A stretch of DNA of 64,000 bases from Berberis thunbergii (GCA_003290165.1 QNQO01002058.1:108420-172419); one strand, 5' to 3'; shown: positions 33,037 through 43,138, counted from the first letter of the stretch. Numbers and translations: made by a program. Notes: generated by a model not told the origin, from the sequence alone.

Positions 33037-34596
33037 ATGCACAATAGGAGATCCAGCGAAAACTTAGTAGAATACGATTCAGAGCCTGAAAAAACATTTA
33101 GAAGACGAAGAAGAGAAACAAAAGAACTACAAACATCTAGCTTTGAATTTGAATCTCAAGACTTCGACATGGGAGATAATAGATCTATTAAAGAACTTCC
33201 GGCATCCACCTTGGACAATGCCGCACCCTTGTGCATTCAGTATCCATTAGCCGCGCAGGGCAAGACTGAGTCATTCGAGCTGAAATTCAGCCTACATCAT
33301 ATTCCGAAGTATCATGATCTTTCTATGGAGGATCCAAATAAACATTTAAAGGAATTTGAGATAGTATGCTCCAGTATGACGCCAATAAATGTGGATGAAA
33401 ACATCATAAAGTTTAGAGCATTCCCCTTTTCTCTGACTGATAAGGCTAAGGATTGGCTCTATGAACTACCTTCCGAAACAGTATATTCTTGGGAAAGCAT
33501 GAAGGTGTTTCTAGAGAAATTCTTCCCAACTTCCAAAATTATCTTATTGAGGAAGAAAATCAGTGACATACAGCAAGGCCCAGGAGAATCATATCCGGCT
33601 TACTATGAGCGCTTCAAAACTCATAGCATCATGCCCGCAGCATCAGATGAAGGAGGAGCTCCTGATTCAATACTTTTATGAGGGATTGCTTCCTCTTGAG
33701 CGACAGATGTTAGATGCAGCAGCAGGATGAGCTTTGGTTGATAAAACTCCAGCAGCCGCAAAAACTTTGATTGCAAACCGAGCCTTAAATGCCCAGCAGT
33801 ATGAAGGAATTGGAGAGCCTTCACGCCAAGTCAATGAGGTAAGTACTAATTCTAGTTTGGAAGCTCAAATGGCTAATCTTACCTCACTTGTGACTCAGGC
33901 CCTAGGGAAGTCGAATATGCTAGGAGTTGCATAGGTTTGTGGCGTGTGTACAAAGCCAGGACATCCATCTAATCAATGTCCTCAACTGATTGAGCATGGC
34001 AGTTGGGAGAATGTCAATGCAATAGGTTTTCAGGGGCAAAATCACTATAGGAATAATCCTTATTCGAACACCTACAATGAAGGTTGGACAAATCACCCAA
34101 GTTTTGGATGGAGAAATTCATAACAACCTCAACAACAGACTTCAAATCGGCCACCCCCTGGTTTATTTCAAGGGTCGCCTGAACCACCTCAGCACAATTC
34201 AGGTATGCCGCTTAATTATGATGAGATTCTGAAATCATTAACTATTTCTCAGCAGAATTAAACAAAAGATATAGCAGATTTGAAGCTACAGATGGGACAA
34301 ATAGCTTAGTTTATTGGACAAATTCATGAGCAAGAAAAACTTCCTAGTTCTACCACTCCAAATCCGAAGGGCAGGTTTGAAACTGCAAAAGCAACTACAT
34401 TGAGGAGTGGTAGGCAGATTGAGAATGAGCCAATAGTCCCTAAACAGAGTCGAAATAAGAAAGCTGAGTTACAGAAGGATGATCCATCCATCATTGAAAC
34501 ACCAGAACTCCAAGGTAAGAAGGTGAACATTCCAAATCCAGTTTCTGCTAATCTTGTTCCACCTTTTGTGTCTTTTTCAGGTAGGTTTGCCAAACC
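33037..34596 (+). pseudogene. Athila-type gag
   Basis: Gag would form the particle core. The frame opens at the ATG at 33037; a second ATG at about 33169 (MGDNRSIKEL) fits the usual Athila gag start better. Landmarks are PLCIQYP, HLKEFEIVCSSM, FRAFPFSLTDKAKDWLYEL and FLEKFFP. A frameshift near 33622 moves the reading to LLIQYFYEGLLPLERQM. Later stops lie at about 33728 and in GVA*VCG near 33932. The zinc knuckle CGVCTKPGHPSNQC is intact as CX2CX4HX4C. The region ends with NPKGRFETAKATTLRSG and PPFVSFSGRFAKP, where Athila normally continues into protease, but the sequence changes to unrelated DNA. Confidence 0.88.
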
Positions 34597-35098
34597 TACT
34601 TTAGGATGAAGAAACTGACTTTTAAAGTTAGCTTGGTCTGTTTTAACTTTAACTGGTTCTACGAAATTTGCGTTTTTCCTTCATTTCTTCGTAAAGCTAG
34701 TGATGTTTAAGGCGCACTTGAATCAAAATGCTTCTATTTGGCTTCCTTCAGTCAAGACTTTTTGAGGATACTGAGTATGTGATTCGAACAAAAGCGATTG
34801 TGAGAAAACTTTTAATCAGTGTGTTTATTTGTTTATTCAATATTTCAAACAAGTCAGTGAAAATTTTCTAAGGAACTTATGGTGAATTTTGACAAGTTTA
34901 ATACAGTATTGAGTTCGGGGTGTCTTCTCGTTTCAGCAATTATCTTAGTATCTTCAATATTTGCTTAATATAAGTTTTGAGTTTTGTCATGCTATTTAAT
35001 ATATAACCCTCAGCAAAGAAAATGTGCTCTCATGCATATGTAGTTATGTACTGAAATGTTGTGTTTTCTAGCACATGATACAGTTAATCAGTTGATAC
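34597..35098 (+). repeat. Inverted duplication, arm 1 (502 bp)
   Basis: The reverse complement of this arm equals 36973-37473 almost perfectly; by eye I count one substitution and one 1-base indel, both near the inner end. Arm 2 lies within an intron of the TAF13 fragment, so arm 1 is most simply an inverted copy of intron sequence, ending 25 bp short of the exon. Its outer end abuts broken Athila gag. Confidence 0.93.
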
Positions 35099-35265
35099 AG
35101 CAGGGGCAGTTCGTGGTCGAGATAGCATGGTCTGGAACAGCAGCGCGTTGCAGGGGCAGTCCGTGGTCGAGACAGCGTGGTCTGGAACAGCAGCACGTTG
35201 CAGGTGCAGTCTGTGGTCTGGAACAGCAGCGCGTTGCAGGCGCAGTCCGTGGTCTGGAACAGTTT
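35099..35265. repeat. Tandem GC-rich repeat block, left
   Basis: Three to four units built from ggtctggaacagcagcgcg, ttgcaggggcagtccgtgg and, in some units, tcgagacagcgt. Unit lengths alternate near 36 and 50 bp. The same units occur in opposite orientation at 36358-36585. Long frames through the block on both strands result from the repeat. Confidence 0.85.
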
Positions 35266-36298
35266 CGCCTTCATGCTGTCTGGGTGCGAGTGCTGTCTAC
35301 AGGAAGTGCTCCCGAATTTCTGTAAAACAGGGGATGCTTGCTTGGTGTTGCTGATTGGGCAGATCTGCTGCGAGCCAAGGTGCAGTCAGACGCATACATG
35401 CTGCTTGCTTGGTGTTGTGGATGGGTCGTTTTGCATTTTGTTTCCTTTCAGGATGCAAAGGGTTGGATTCAATTATTTTTGGTGTTTTAAGTTTATCTTG
35501 TTCATATTAGTTTTGTATTCTGGCAACTGTGTCAAGGACATGTTTTGTTCTTAATTTTGTTTGGTTTTTAATACGGGTAACGTCGTAATGTACCCCCGTA
35601 GCGTCTGTAAGTCATTTTTTATAAGTAATAAATGTCTGGCAATTCAAATTCAGCTTTTCAGATTCAATTTTTCAGATTCATTTACTGCAAATTCAGTTTT
35701 TCAGATCAGCAATTAAGCAATTCAGCATTTTCAGATCAGCAATTCAGTTTTTCAGATCAGGCATTTTCATATCAGGCAATTTCATATCAGCAATTAAGCA
35801 ATTCAGCATTTTCAGATCAGGCATACTCAGCATTTTCAGATCAGCAATTCACCTATTATTCAACTTTCAACTTTCAGATATGCTGATCTCTCCAATTCAA
35901 ATAACCATCCAAAGGCCATTGGTAATCTCTCCAATTGTTCACATTATTCACTATGTTATAAGGCCATTGTGAACCCAATTCAAAACAGAGGACAGCCATT
36001 TGATGTAGTTCATTTGTACTTACAAATGCACAAGTTGGGACATAACAATGGAACACTTTGCATCATTTCAGTAGTGAGATGTTTAGGACAAGAATTCTAT
36101 AATCTGGAAAAACAATTTCTGAACTTTTTTTTTGTTATTAACCATTGATCGATACAATGAAGGCTTACATGAGATCCTGTGATCGAATTTATTGTCACTA
36201 ATTGAACATACACCCAAATGATACAGCCAAACTCACAAACAAGTTCATAATTCCGAAACAAAAAAATCACTAGAATACTTTGAATCCTCACTGATATA
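35266..36298. other. Spacer of the inverted duplication, with CAGATCAG-type repeats
   Basis: 35640-35880 is a low-complexity run of cagatcagcaattcag(catt)tt units. A related stretch (cagattcattt, actgcaaattc) appears on the opposite strand near 36640-36750. Around 35570-35640 the sequence reads like the end of a retrotransposon transcript (acccccgtagcgtctgtaag), but I cannot name the element. No gene is supported. Confidence 0.5.
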
Positions 36299-36343
36299 CT
36301 TTGAATCCTCACTGGCAAGGTAAAGAGCAGCTTGTGTGACATC
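36299..36343 (-). pseudogene. Short-chain dehydrogenase gene fragment (candidate)
   Basis: The minus strand encodes DVTQAALYLASEDSK. This closely resembles the conserved C-terminal segment of plant short-chain dehydrogenase/reductases (NAD(P)-dependent, Rossmann fold), which normally continues with a glycine-rich end such as VDGGF. Here the sequence instead repeats SEDSKYS and degenerates. Only 15 residues support the call, so the piece is tentative. It has the same strand as the TAF13 and cyclin fragments next to it. Confidence 0.45.
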
Positions 36344-36357
36344 TTACTTGAGAAACT

Positions 36358-36585
36358 GTTTCAGACCACGGACTGCGCCTGCAACGCACTGCTGTTCCAG
36401 ACCACAGACTGCGCCTGCAATGCGCTGATGTTCCAGACCACGCTGTCTCGACCACGGACTGCCCCTGCAACGCGCGGCTGTTCCAGACAACGCTGTCTCG
36501 ATCACGGACTGCCCCTTGCTGTTCCAGACCACGTTGTCTCGACCACGGACTGCCCCTGCAACGCGCTGCTGTTCTAGACCCACTT
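36358..36585. repeat. Tandem GC-rich repeat block, right (inverted)
   Basis: Four to five units, reverse-complementary to those at 35099-35265. The two blocks lie inside the 502-bp arms, so the inverted organisation continues inward, though with changed copy number. Confidence 0.85.
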
Positions 36586-36972
36586 TGCTCCGCAAAACCA
36601 GCCGGGGCTCATAAAAACCTGAATTGCTTCAAATTGATACAAAGTCAGAATTTGCAGAAAATGAATCTGAAAAACTGAATATGAATTGCTTCAAATTGAT
36701 ACAAAGTCAGAATTTGCAGTAAATGAATCTATAAATGAATCTGAAAAATTGAATCTGAATTGCTACTTGTTAAGATAAATCCCTACTTGTTATGCCAGAG
36801 AGAAGACCACAACTCGATTAGCTAGGGTAATTATGTCTAAATCCTCGGCTGTTTGCAAAACATCCAAGTAAGAGCTGATGAACTTACCAAATCAGTAACG
36901 TATTCAGTAACAATGTCCTCAACAAGTGCCACAGATTCTGGAAGTGGCTACAGAGAATAAGAATGTAATTTA

Positions 36973-37473
36973 GTATCAACTGATTAAGTGTATCATGTGC
37001 TAGAAACACAACATTTCAGTACATAACTACATATGCATGAGAGCACATTTTCTTTGCTGAGGGTTATATATTAAATAGCATGACAAAACTCAAAACTTAT
37101 ATTAAGCAAATATTGAAGATACTAAGATAATTGCTGAAACGAGAAGACACCCCGAACTCAATACTGTATTAAACTTGTCAAAATTCACCATAAGTTCCTT
37201 AGAAAATTTTCACTGACTTGTTTGAAATATTGAATAAACAAATAAACACACTGATTAAAAGTTTTCTCACAATCGCTTTTGTTCGAATCACATACTCAGT
37301 ATCCTCAAAAAGTCTTGACTGAAGGAAGCCAAATAGAAGCATTTTGATTCAAGTGCGCCTTAAACATCACTAGCTTTACGAAGAAATGAAGGAAAAACGC
37401 AAATTTCGTAGAACCAGTTAAAGTTAAAACAGACCAAGCTAACTTTAAAAGTCAGTTTCTTCATCCTAAAGTA
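36973..37473 (-). repeat. Inverted duplication, arm 2 (501 bp)
   Basis: Partner of 34597-35098. It sits between TAF13-like exon 3 (ends at 36947) and exon 2 (starts at 38119). No clear short target duplications were found at the outer ends, so simple transposition of the whole unit is not shown. Confidence 0.93.
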
Positions 37474-37560
37474 AAACAGAACACTCCAATCTAGCTCAAC
37501 AACTAGGCAAGATACATCTGAAGTTCACAATAAGCAAAATACACTAAGCATTTCCTAAGC

Positions 37561-37725
37561 TTTTTTTTTTTTTTTTTTTTTTTTTGAAAGGCAAGCCGGT
37601 GTTTGATAGGATCCGTAACCTATCCCCAGAGGTGCCGCCTATAGGCCAACATCACCCCGAAAGAATATATGCCGCCGGAGGGTCTCGAAGCAGATCGAAC
37701 CTCAGTAGCTCGTACTATTGTCAAA
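37561..37725 (-). mobile_element. SINE-like insert with 25-nt poly-A
   Basis: The plus strand has 25 Ts at 37561-37585. The minus strand then reads, from 37725 down, a B-box-like ggttcgatctg and a tail ending ggcttgcctttc before the poly-A. The end ctttc-poly(A) resembles that of the SINE at 43342 and also the L1 3' end at 9063 (gaaaggcaagc on the plus strand). A SINE sharing the L1 tail is plausible. Target duplications were not resolved. Confidence 0.5.
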
Positions 37726-38537
37726 CAAAGTACACCGGTTGATATATTCCAAGGATAAAGCCGCAAAGTATCAAAACGACACCATATTAAACATGATCAA
37801 ACTTCACTTAAAGAATTGGGCAGCACTTAAACTACCTCAAATTTTAACCACAGGTTCCCGAATCCCATTAGTTGAGTGTGTAAAAATTGAGCAATATAAC
37901 TTGGGCATCATACATCCGAATGCCGATTTATACATCTTACCATTGAATATGCCTGCATTTCTAGCAGATTTTAACTTGAAAATTGCAACAAACTCCTAAT
38001 TTCGACAAATCCAAACTTGTCAACTAAGAATTTAACTACAAATTGAAACAATAACAACTGAAGAACCTAAAAAAAATTACAGGGTACACATATTTGATGA
38101 TAAAGATGAGAAACTCACATTGGGGTCATCACCAAAACCATACATCATATGCTGCACTAAACCATCAAAACAACAACCACTTAGTAAAATCATAAACAAG
38201 AAAACCCACCACTCAAAATCTTACCAAAAACTCACTTGAAATCACTTACAGTCCTTCTGAAAAACCCCTCGTTTTCGCTTCTGCTACACATCGGACGCCT
38301 GTGACGATCCACCACCACCACCACCACCTTTGGACTTGGAAGCAGATGAACTTTGAACCTTCGTCATAAACTATTTAATAAAACAATGATTAGTTACAAA
38401 TTAGCACAAATTGAGACTAAATCATAGCAAATTGTGAAGTATTTTACACTCTTGGCTAAGTAATTCGAGTAAATTGGGTATAAAGAGATGGGGATTTGAA
38501 GAGATTTTGTTTTGGAAACCATAACCCTAGAATTTAC

Positions 38538-38670
38538 CTTGTTATGGGTCGATTGATCTTCTGCTGCTGCTGCTGAACCAGGTTGTGAATGTCTCCAAGA
38601 GCTCGACGATTGTTCCCACCCGCTCTTACAATCTTCTGCTTCCCCTTTTCCCCACCAACTACAGCCTCAC
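38538..38670 (-). pseudogene. B-type cyclin exon fragment with destruction box
   Basis: The minus strand encodes EAVVGGEKGKQK, then NNRRALGDIHNLV and KINRPITR. This matches the N-terminal region of plant B1-type cyclins, where RxxLGDIxN is the destruction box used for proteasomal turnover at mitosis. The exon is bounded by an AG acceptor (38671-38672) and a GT donor (38536-38537), 133 bp. A CAG run encodes five glutamines. Neither the first exon nor the cyclin box is present. Downstream on the same strand lies TAF13 exon 1, so the pieces form a chimera rather than a cyclin gene. Confidence 0.8.
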
Positions 38671-38699
38671 CTGCAAATTCATTGAAAAAGATATTAAAG

Positions 38700-39110
38700 A
38701 GAGAATCTAAAACTCTGTATCAAAGAGAAATAGATTCGATGGGGTTTTGAGAAATGGGGTTTTGAGAGAAATAGATTCAGAGAGGATTCGATGGGGTTTT
38801 GAGAGAAATAGATTCGATGGGGTTTATTCTCTTTCTCTATCTCTGTCTATGTGGAGATGGAGATGGAAATGGGGAGAGGGAGAGGTTCCCTCCTTTTCTC
38901 CCCAAAAATTTCGATTCCCTCTTTTTTTTCATTTTTTTTTAATCCACGCAGGACCACATGCGAGGGACGACGCAGGACCACGTGCGAGGGAGCATCCTGG
39001 CTCCCTACCTCGTTCCCTCCCTCGATACGTAGAAGGATTGATAGGGGAGATAAGAATTGGGGGAAGATATGGAAGTCGAATTTTTTTTTTAGGTCAAGCG
39101 GGGTGTACTA
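38700..39110. repeat. Leader-like region with short tandem repeats
   Basis: 38720-38825 repeats gagaaatagattcgatgggg several times and 38850-38890 is GGAGATGGAGAT-like. On the minus strand this would form a CT-rich 5' leader upstream of the cyclin fragment. 38947-38995 contains two copies of acgcaggaccac(a/g)tgcgaggg. Nothing coding is supported. Confidence 0.45.
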
Positions 39111-39188
39111 ATCCATAAAAGAGAACATTTTTAAAGCTATATTTTCTTTATAATATCAGGGGTATGCTCTATTCAAAATGGGTATGCC

Positions 39189-40179
39189 CATGGGCGGACC
39201 TACTAAGGGGCGAGGGGGGGCAGCTGCCCCCCTTCAACTTTTAAAATATTTTTAGTATATATATATTAATCTTAAAAAATCGATTATATAATGTAGAATA
39301 CAATATGTTAATTGTTTATGAAAGTAATCAAATATGTCTTTGTTGGTGTAGTGGTTGAAGGTTTATCACTTTTAGTAAAAGACTTGAGTTCGATACTCTT
39401 CAAGTGCATTTTTTATTTTATTTTCAATTCAATTTTATTCGTAATTGCAAACATTAAAAAATGTTTAGTTTAATAAAAATGTATTAACATTAAATAAATG
39501 AATTGTTTTTCACAAGTGATATTAAACCCCTAACAAAAAATTATTTAAAATTAATATCTAAAATAATAACGATACAATTCAATGAAAATATTTACCATTA
39601 GCCAACTCGTATAAAATTTGAGCCTCATATAAACTATTTTTTCTTTGAAATTGTATTATGATCATATTAGATTCGCAAATTTCAAATTATTTGTAGTTTC
39701 ACCTATAACTTATCCTAATTATTTTGTAATTCTCAATTCTAGACAATCAGACTTTATAGCCACTTTTTGGTAAGGTTTTAAGTTTTTTACATTTCTATCC
39801 CTTCTATAGATAATGTTTGTGGTTGTATTTTAAAGAGAATAGGTAAAGGTGTAAAAATGCTCTAGCCTGACAAAAAAATGGCTTTAAAGTCTGGTTGCCT
39901 AGACAAACTCTTTTGTGATATTAGTTATATATTCTAATTATTATGCTTGTTTGCTCTTTGCTAAGGTTATCAATAGTGACCTTATTTTGGCTTAAAATGG
40001 ACTGGACTTGGATCAAATTTGATATATGCATTGTATTTTTTATAGTTGAATTTTTTTATTAGTTACTAGTTTCGGTAAAAAAAAAATTTGCTTTTACCAT
40101 TGATAACTACTATTATCAACTAATAAGTATTTTCCATTTTGCCCCCCCCCCCTCGACTAAAATCATGGGTCCGCCCCTG
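39189..40179. mobile_element. hAT-type MITE with perfect 8-bp target duplication
   Basis: Left end catgggcggacc and right end, reverse complemented, caggggcggaccc form short terminal inverted repeats (11 of 12 positions). Perfect 8-bp duplications ggtatgcc lie at 39181-39188 and 40180-40187. The 8-bp duplication plus CA-GGGCGGACC ends fit hAT. The 991-bp interior is AT-rich, with G- or C-runs near both ends and no transposase. It contains a tRNA-like segment at 39344-39397. Confidence 0.88.
39344..39397 (+). other. tRNA-like A box / B box pair inside the hAT MITE
   Basis: tggtgtagtgg (39344-39354) fits an RNA polymerase III A box and agttcgatact (39387-39397) fits a B box, 43 bp apart, followed by T-rich sequence. 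It does not fold into a proper tRNA by eye and lacks a clear anticodon arm, so it is more likely an old SINE head or tRNA relic than a tRNA gene. Confidence 0.45.
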
Positions 40180-40187
40180 GGTATGCC

Positions 40188-41241
40188 TTTATCAACCTCC
40201 TTCCATTATGCGGTCAACACGAGTTAGAGAGGTTCGTGGAGGAATATTAGGTGGAGCTTGATTTTGAGCGAGAAGTAGCAGATTTTGTGTGAAATGTTCC
40301 TACTACGTCTCGCTCAAAATCAAGCACAATTGAAATGTTTTGTTTATATATGATGGTTACAGCAAGTAATGTAGAATTTTTTTTTTCATTCTGTGGTGTT
40401 TGCTGGTCATGTGTTTTGTAAGGATCTTTTGCAGCATCGACAATTGGTCTGGTTGCTTGTCTTTCATTGTAATTGTAGTTTTTCAATGTTTTTTTGCATC
40501 TGATTTCTACTCATATCTTGGATGTCTATTATTTTAAGGTTAGAACACAATTTTTTGTGTTTTAGCAAGGTAATGTAAAGCTAATATGCTCTTTACATAC
40601 TGATCTTATCTAAGGTTTCTATGTGAGGGAGAGTCGAGATCTATTATTGTGATGTTTCTTGTTTTTTGCGCTCTGTCCATCGTTGTCCTCACGAAATTGG
40701 TGTTCTTTAAGTTTAGAAACCCTTTTTCTTTGTTTGATATGTTTATGGGTCTTAAATATTTGTTTTTAGCGTTATTTGAGTCAGCTCAAACATAGTTTCA
40801 TTGCAACTCTCTACAATATTTAACATATTTTCATTGCAAGTCCAACGATCTTTAAGGGTGTGTTTGGTTGCATGGAGTTAAATTCTGTGGAATCCATAGG
40901 AGACAACACATTTCTAAGACTAACTTGATCAAAATGGGGGATTATCTATCACCAATTCTAGATTTTTTTAAATAAATGGTGGGAGTTCAACTCCCATGAA
41001 CAAACTCTTCACCCCATTGATTCCCATGATCATAGGAGTTCAACTCCATGAAAAAAAAAAAAAACCTCCAGATTTGTGATAAATGATCTCACACATTTTC
41101 ATCAAGTTAGTCTTAGAAATATATAGTACCCCACATAGATTCCATTCATGAAGTCCAAATCCATGCAACCAAACACATCCTAAATCTTTTTAGATTTTAA
41201 TGTTAAAATGACCACATGCTATGTAGTCTCGAGCAACGCCT
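40188..41241. repeat. Host repeat unit, another diverged copy
   Basis: 40415-40475 resembles 23690-23740 and 27905-27960. 40660-40860 resembles 14725-14960 and 27300-27515. 40850-41190 carries a short inverted pair around ggagttcaactcc / ggagttcaactccatg with TTTGGTTGCATGGA-type ends near 40864 and 41163, perhaps a small MITE. No gene. Confidence 0.5.
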
Positions 41242-41498
41242 AATGTCACGGGCTTTCTTTTCTCAAGGTACTTCCCGTGCGGCACTAGCAAACTTTGCCC
41301 CAAGTTATCAAAGAAAGCTAGTCAGCCTTGCCCACAAAGACTTACTTAGACCTCAGAGAATTCAAATGCTTGCTTAGTTTTCCAAAGTCTAAGTAAGTCT
41401 TTGTGGGCAAGACTGACTAGCTTTCTTTGATAACTTGGGGCAAAGTTTGCTAGTGCCGCACGGAAAGTACCTTGAGAAAAGAAAGCCCGTGACACTAA
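41242..41498. repeat. Near-perfect hairpin, ~109-bp arms and 37-nt loop
   Basis: Left arm 41242-41350 and right arm 41388-41498 are reverse complements with about two mismatches in the inner 105 bp; outer ends are slightly less well paired. The loop is 41351-41387. The minus-strand frame 41346-41540 follows from one arm and is not credited. It could be a MITE or the remains of an inverted duplication; if transcribed, it would form a long dsRNA stem. Confidence 0.9.
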
Positions 41499-42190
41499 GC
41501 AGACATCCGATATTAGAACCGCCTCGCATTTGCAAGGCATGGTGTTTTTTGTTGTGGTCTCGGGCGTTTGCCTAAGCGACCCTCAGAGACTAAAATTTTT
41601 TTTTTACTCGAAGTCAATTCTTTTAGAATTAATACTCTTATGGTTTCTTTTGAGTTTTGTGTGACTTATTCTAGAGTTAGACTCTTGGATTTTCATTGTT
41701 GGCTTGTTGTGTTATGATGTTGGATTATGACTATGCAATGCTTTGAATTTCAAGTTTTTAGTCCAATTTGTGTGAAATTACTTGTTAAAATGATGTATAA
41801 TGTAGGTCATGCTTGAAGATGGATTGGAAATAAATAAATAAATAAAAAAAAATGTTGCCGAGTGCTAAGCATTACAAAGGGGATGCCTAGGCCAGCTGGG
41901 TGCCCAAGCCAAGCCCGTCGCCTCACCTAGCAACCAAGGCTAGAAAAGGCCACATGTGAAAATTTGGCTTGGAATTGTGATACTCATGTTTTGTTGGAAC
42001 ATGTTTTCATCGGATTGGAGTTGGACTTGGAAGATATCAGGTTGACATCTATTTTTTCGTGTTTTAATATGTACCTTCAAGTTAACTTTTTATGATCTGC
42101 CACCATGGGCACTAGGCTTTCAGTTTTGATTAGCCAACCAAGTGTGCAAGTTACAGGCTTTACAGCTTGAATTAGGTAATTCTTTCATTT
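41499..42190. other. No gene; traces of a small GC-rich DNA element
   Basis: 41875-41940 reads gatgcctaggccagctgg and gcctcacctagcaacc, a style seen at ends of non-autonomous plant DNA transposons, with a possible partner near 41565-41590. Ends were not resolved. The rest is AT-rich and anonymous. Confidence 0.35.
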
Positions 42191-42814
42191 GTTGCAAGCA
42201 ATGTTTAAAAAAACGTTTCTGACTCGCGAGTCGCCTCGACTTGCTAAAAAATCGCCCCAACTCAGACGAGTCACAGGGAATTTTCGAGGCGCAAGATTTA
42301 TTAACGTGACTCGTACGAGTCAACTCATTTGAGGCGTACGCTTATAAAAAATGTGTAGTTTGATTTATCAATCTAGAGAATAATCTAACGTATGTGATTT
42401 AATGTGTGTGATCTAACGTGTGTGATTTGAGCCTTAATTTCTCTGTTTTCTTAGTTTCTCTTCATAATCGGACAGAGAAGGAAAAGGAGCTAAAGCTAAA
42501 GGAGGAAGGAGAAGAAGAAAAAAAGAAAATGAGGAGAAGGACGATTCTGACAAAGAAGGAGGACGGTGGTGTCGTGGTGGTACTCTCAGATTTGTAGCAA
42601 CTTCACAGTGAAGAAGAGTGAACTCAACTCAAGTCTTGACTGCTCGACCGACATCGAAGTAAAGTAATGTAAGTCCTTCCTTCTGCTCTTTCTTCCTTCC
42701 TTCTTCTGGCTTCTTCCTTCATTCTTCTGTTGTTCTACTTTTACTGTACAAAACTGGAATGGGGTCGGGATTGGGGACCTTGGAGTTTTGCCTTTAATTT
42801 TGTCACGAATGGAA

Positions 42815-43138
42815 GCTCCAGCAACGTGAGGAGCAAAGAAGCCTCGCAGGTTTAGGCCAGGAACTGTGTCTCTTCGTGAGATCAGAAAGTACCAGAAGTG
42901 TACTGAGCTTCTCATCCGATAGCTCCCCTTTCAGCGTCTTGTCCGTGAAATTGCTCAAGACTTGAAGATCGATCTTCGTTTCCAAAGGAGTGTTGTTGCT
43001 GCTATTCAGGAGGTCGTTGTGGCATACTTGGTCGGTTTCTTTGAGGACACCAATCTCTGTGCCATTCACGCCAAGAGGGTTACTATCATGCCCAAGGACA
43101 TCCAGCTTGCTCGCATGATCCATGGTGAGAGGGCTTAG
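42815..43138 (+). pseudogene. Histone H3 processed pseudogene
   Basis: Histone H3 is a core nucleosome protein. The plus strand encodes the globular and C-terminal part of H3 in one uninterrupted stretch without introns: APAT, a [33 protein letters not shown], a TAG where lysine is expected, [30 protein letters not shown] and [15 protein letters not shown], ending at a normal TAG stop (43136-43138). The first ~28 residues (the modified tail) are missing. Substitutions such as LARRIRGERA to [10 protein letters not shown] and EAAEAYLVG to EVVVAYLVG show loss of constraint. No clear poly-A tract follows, so retroposition is inferred from lack of introns only; many plant H3.1 genes lack introns anyway. 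Confidence 0.9.

Larger units (their letters stand above)
31254..34596 (+). mobile_element. Athila-type Ty3/gypsy element, 5' part only
   Basis: A plus-strand element with one LTR (31254-32915), a tRNA-Asp type primer binding site and a gag region that stops at 34596. There it meets the first arm of a large inverted duplication. Protease, reverse transcriptase, integrase and the 3' LTR are absent, so the right half was lost or displaced by rearrangement. Confidence 0.88.
36888..38367 (-). pseudogene. TAF13: TAF13 (TFIID subunit 13) gene fragment, three exons
   Basis: TAF13 is a histone-fold subunit of the general transcription factor TFIID. Exon 1 is 38250-38367: ATG, a serine/glycine-rich start, an in-frame TAG at 38284-38286, then QKRKRGVFQKD, ending at a GT donor. 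Exon 2 is 38119-38156 and gives LQHMMYGFGDDPN with matching AG and GT sites and phase. Exon 3 is 36888-36947, giving PLPESVALVEDIV and VTDL, again with perfect splice sites. The family continues with the rest of the histone fold (HKAQDIASKRG onward), which I do not find. Intron 2 holds the 501-bp inverted arm and a SINE-like insert. The TAG and missing 3' exons make this a fragment or pseudogene. Confidence 0.85.

Noticed and set aside
35056..35554. Plus-strand frames of 75-125 codons
   Set aside because: They begin in GC-rich tandem repeats and have no domain support.
34597..37473. Long terminal inverted repeats of a single transposon
   Set aside because: No matching target duplications at the outer ends, and arm 2 sits between well-spliced TAF13 exons, so an inverted duplication is simpler; not fully excluded.
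39344..39397. A tRNA gene
   Set aside because: A and B boxes are present, but I could not fold a proper acceptor stem or anticodon arm, and it lies inside a MITE.
42803..43123. 106-codon minus-strand frame
   Set aside because: It lies opposite the histone H3 pseudogene, which explains the openness.
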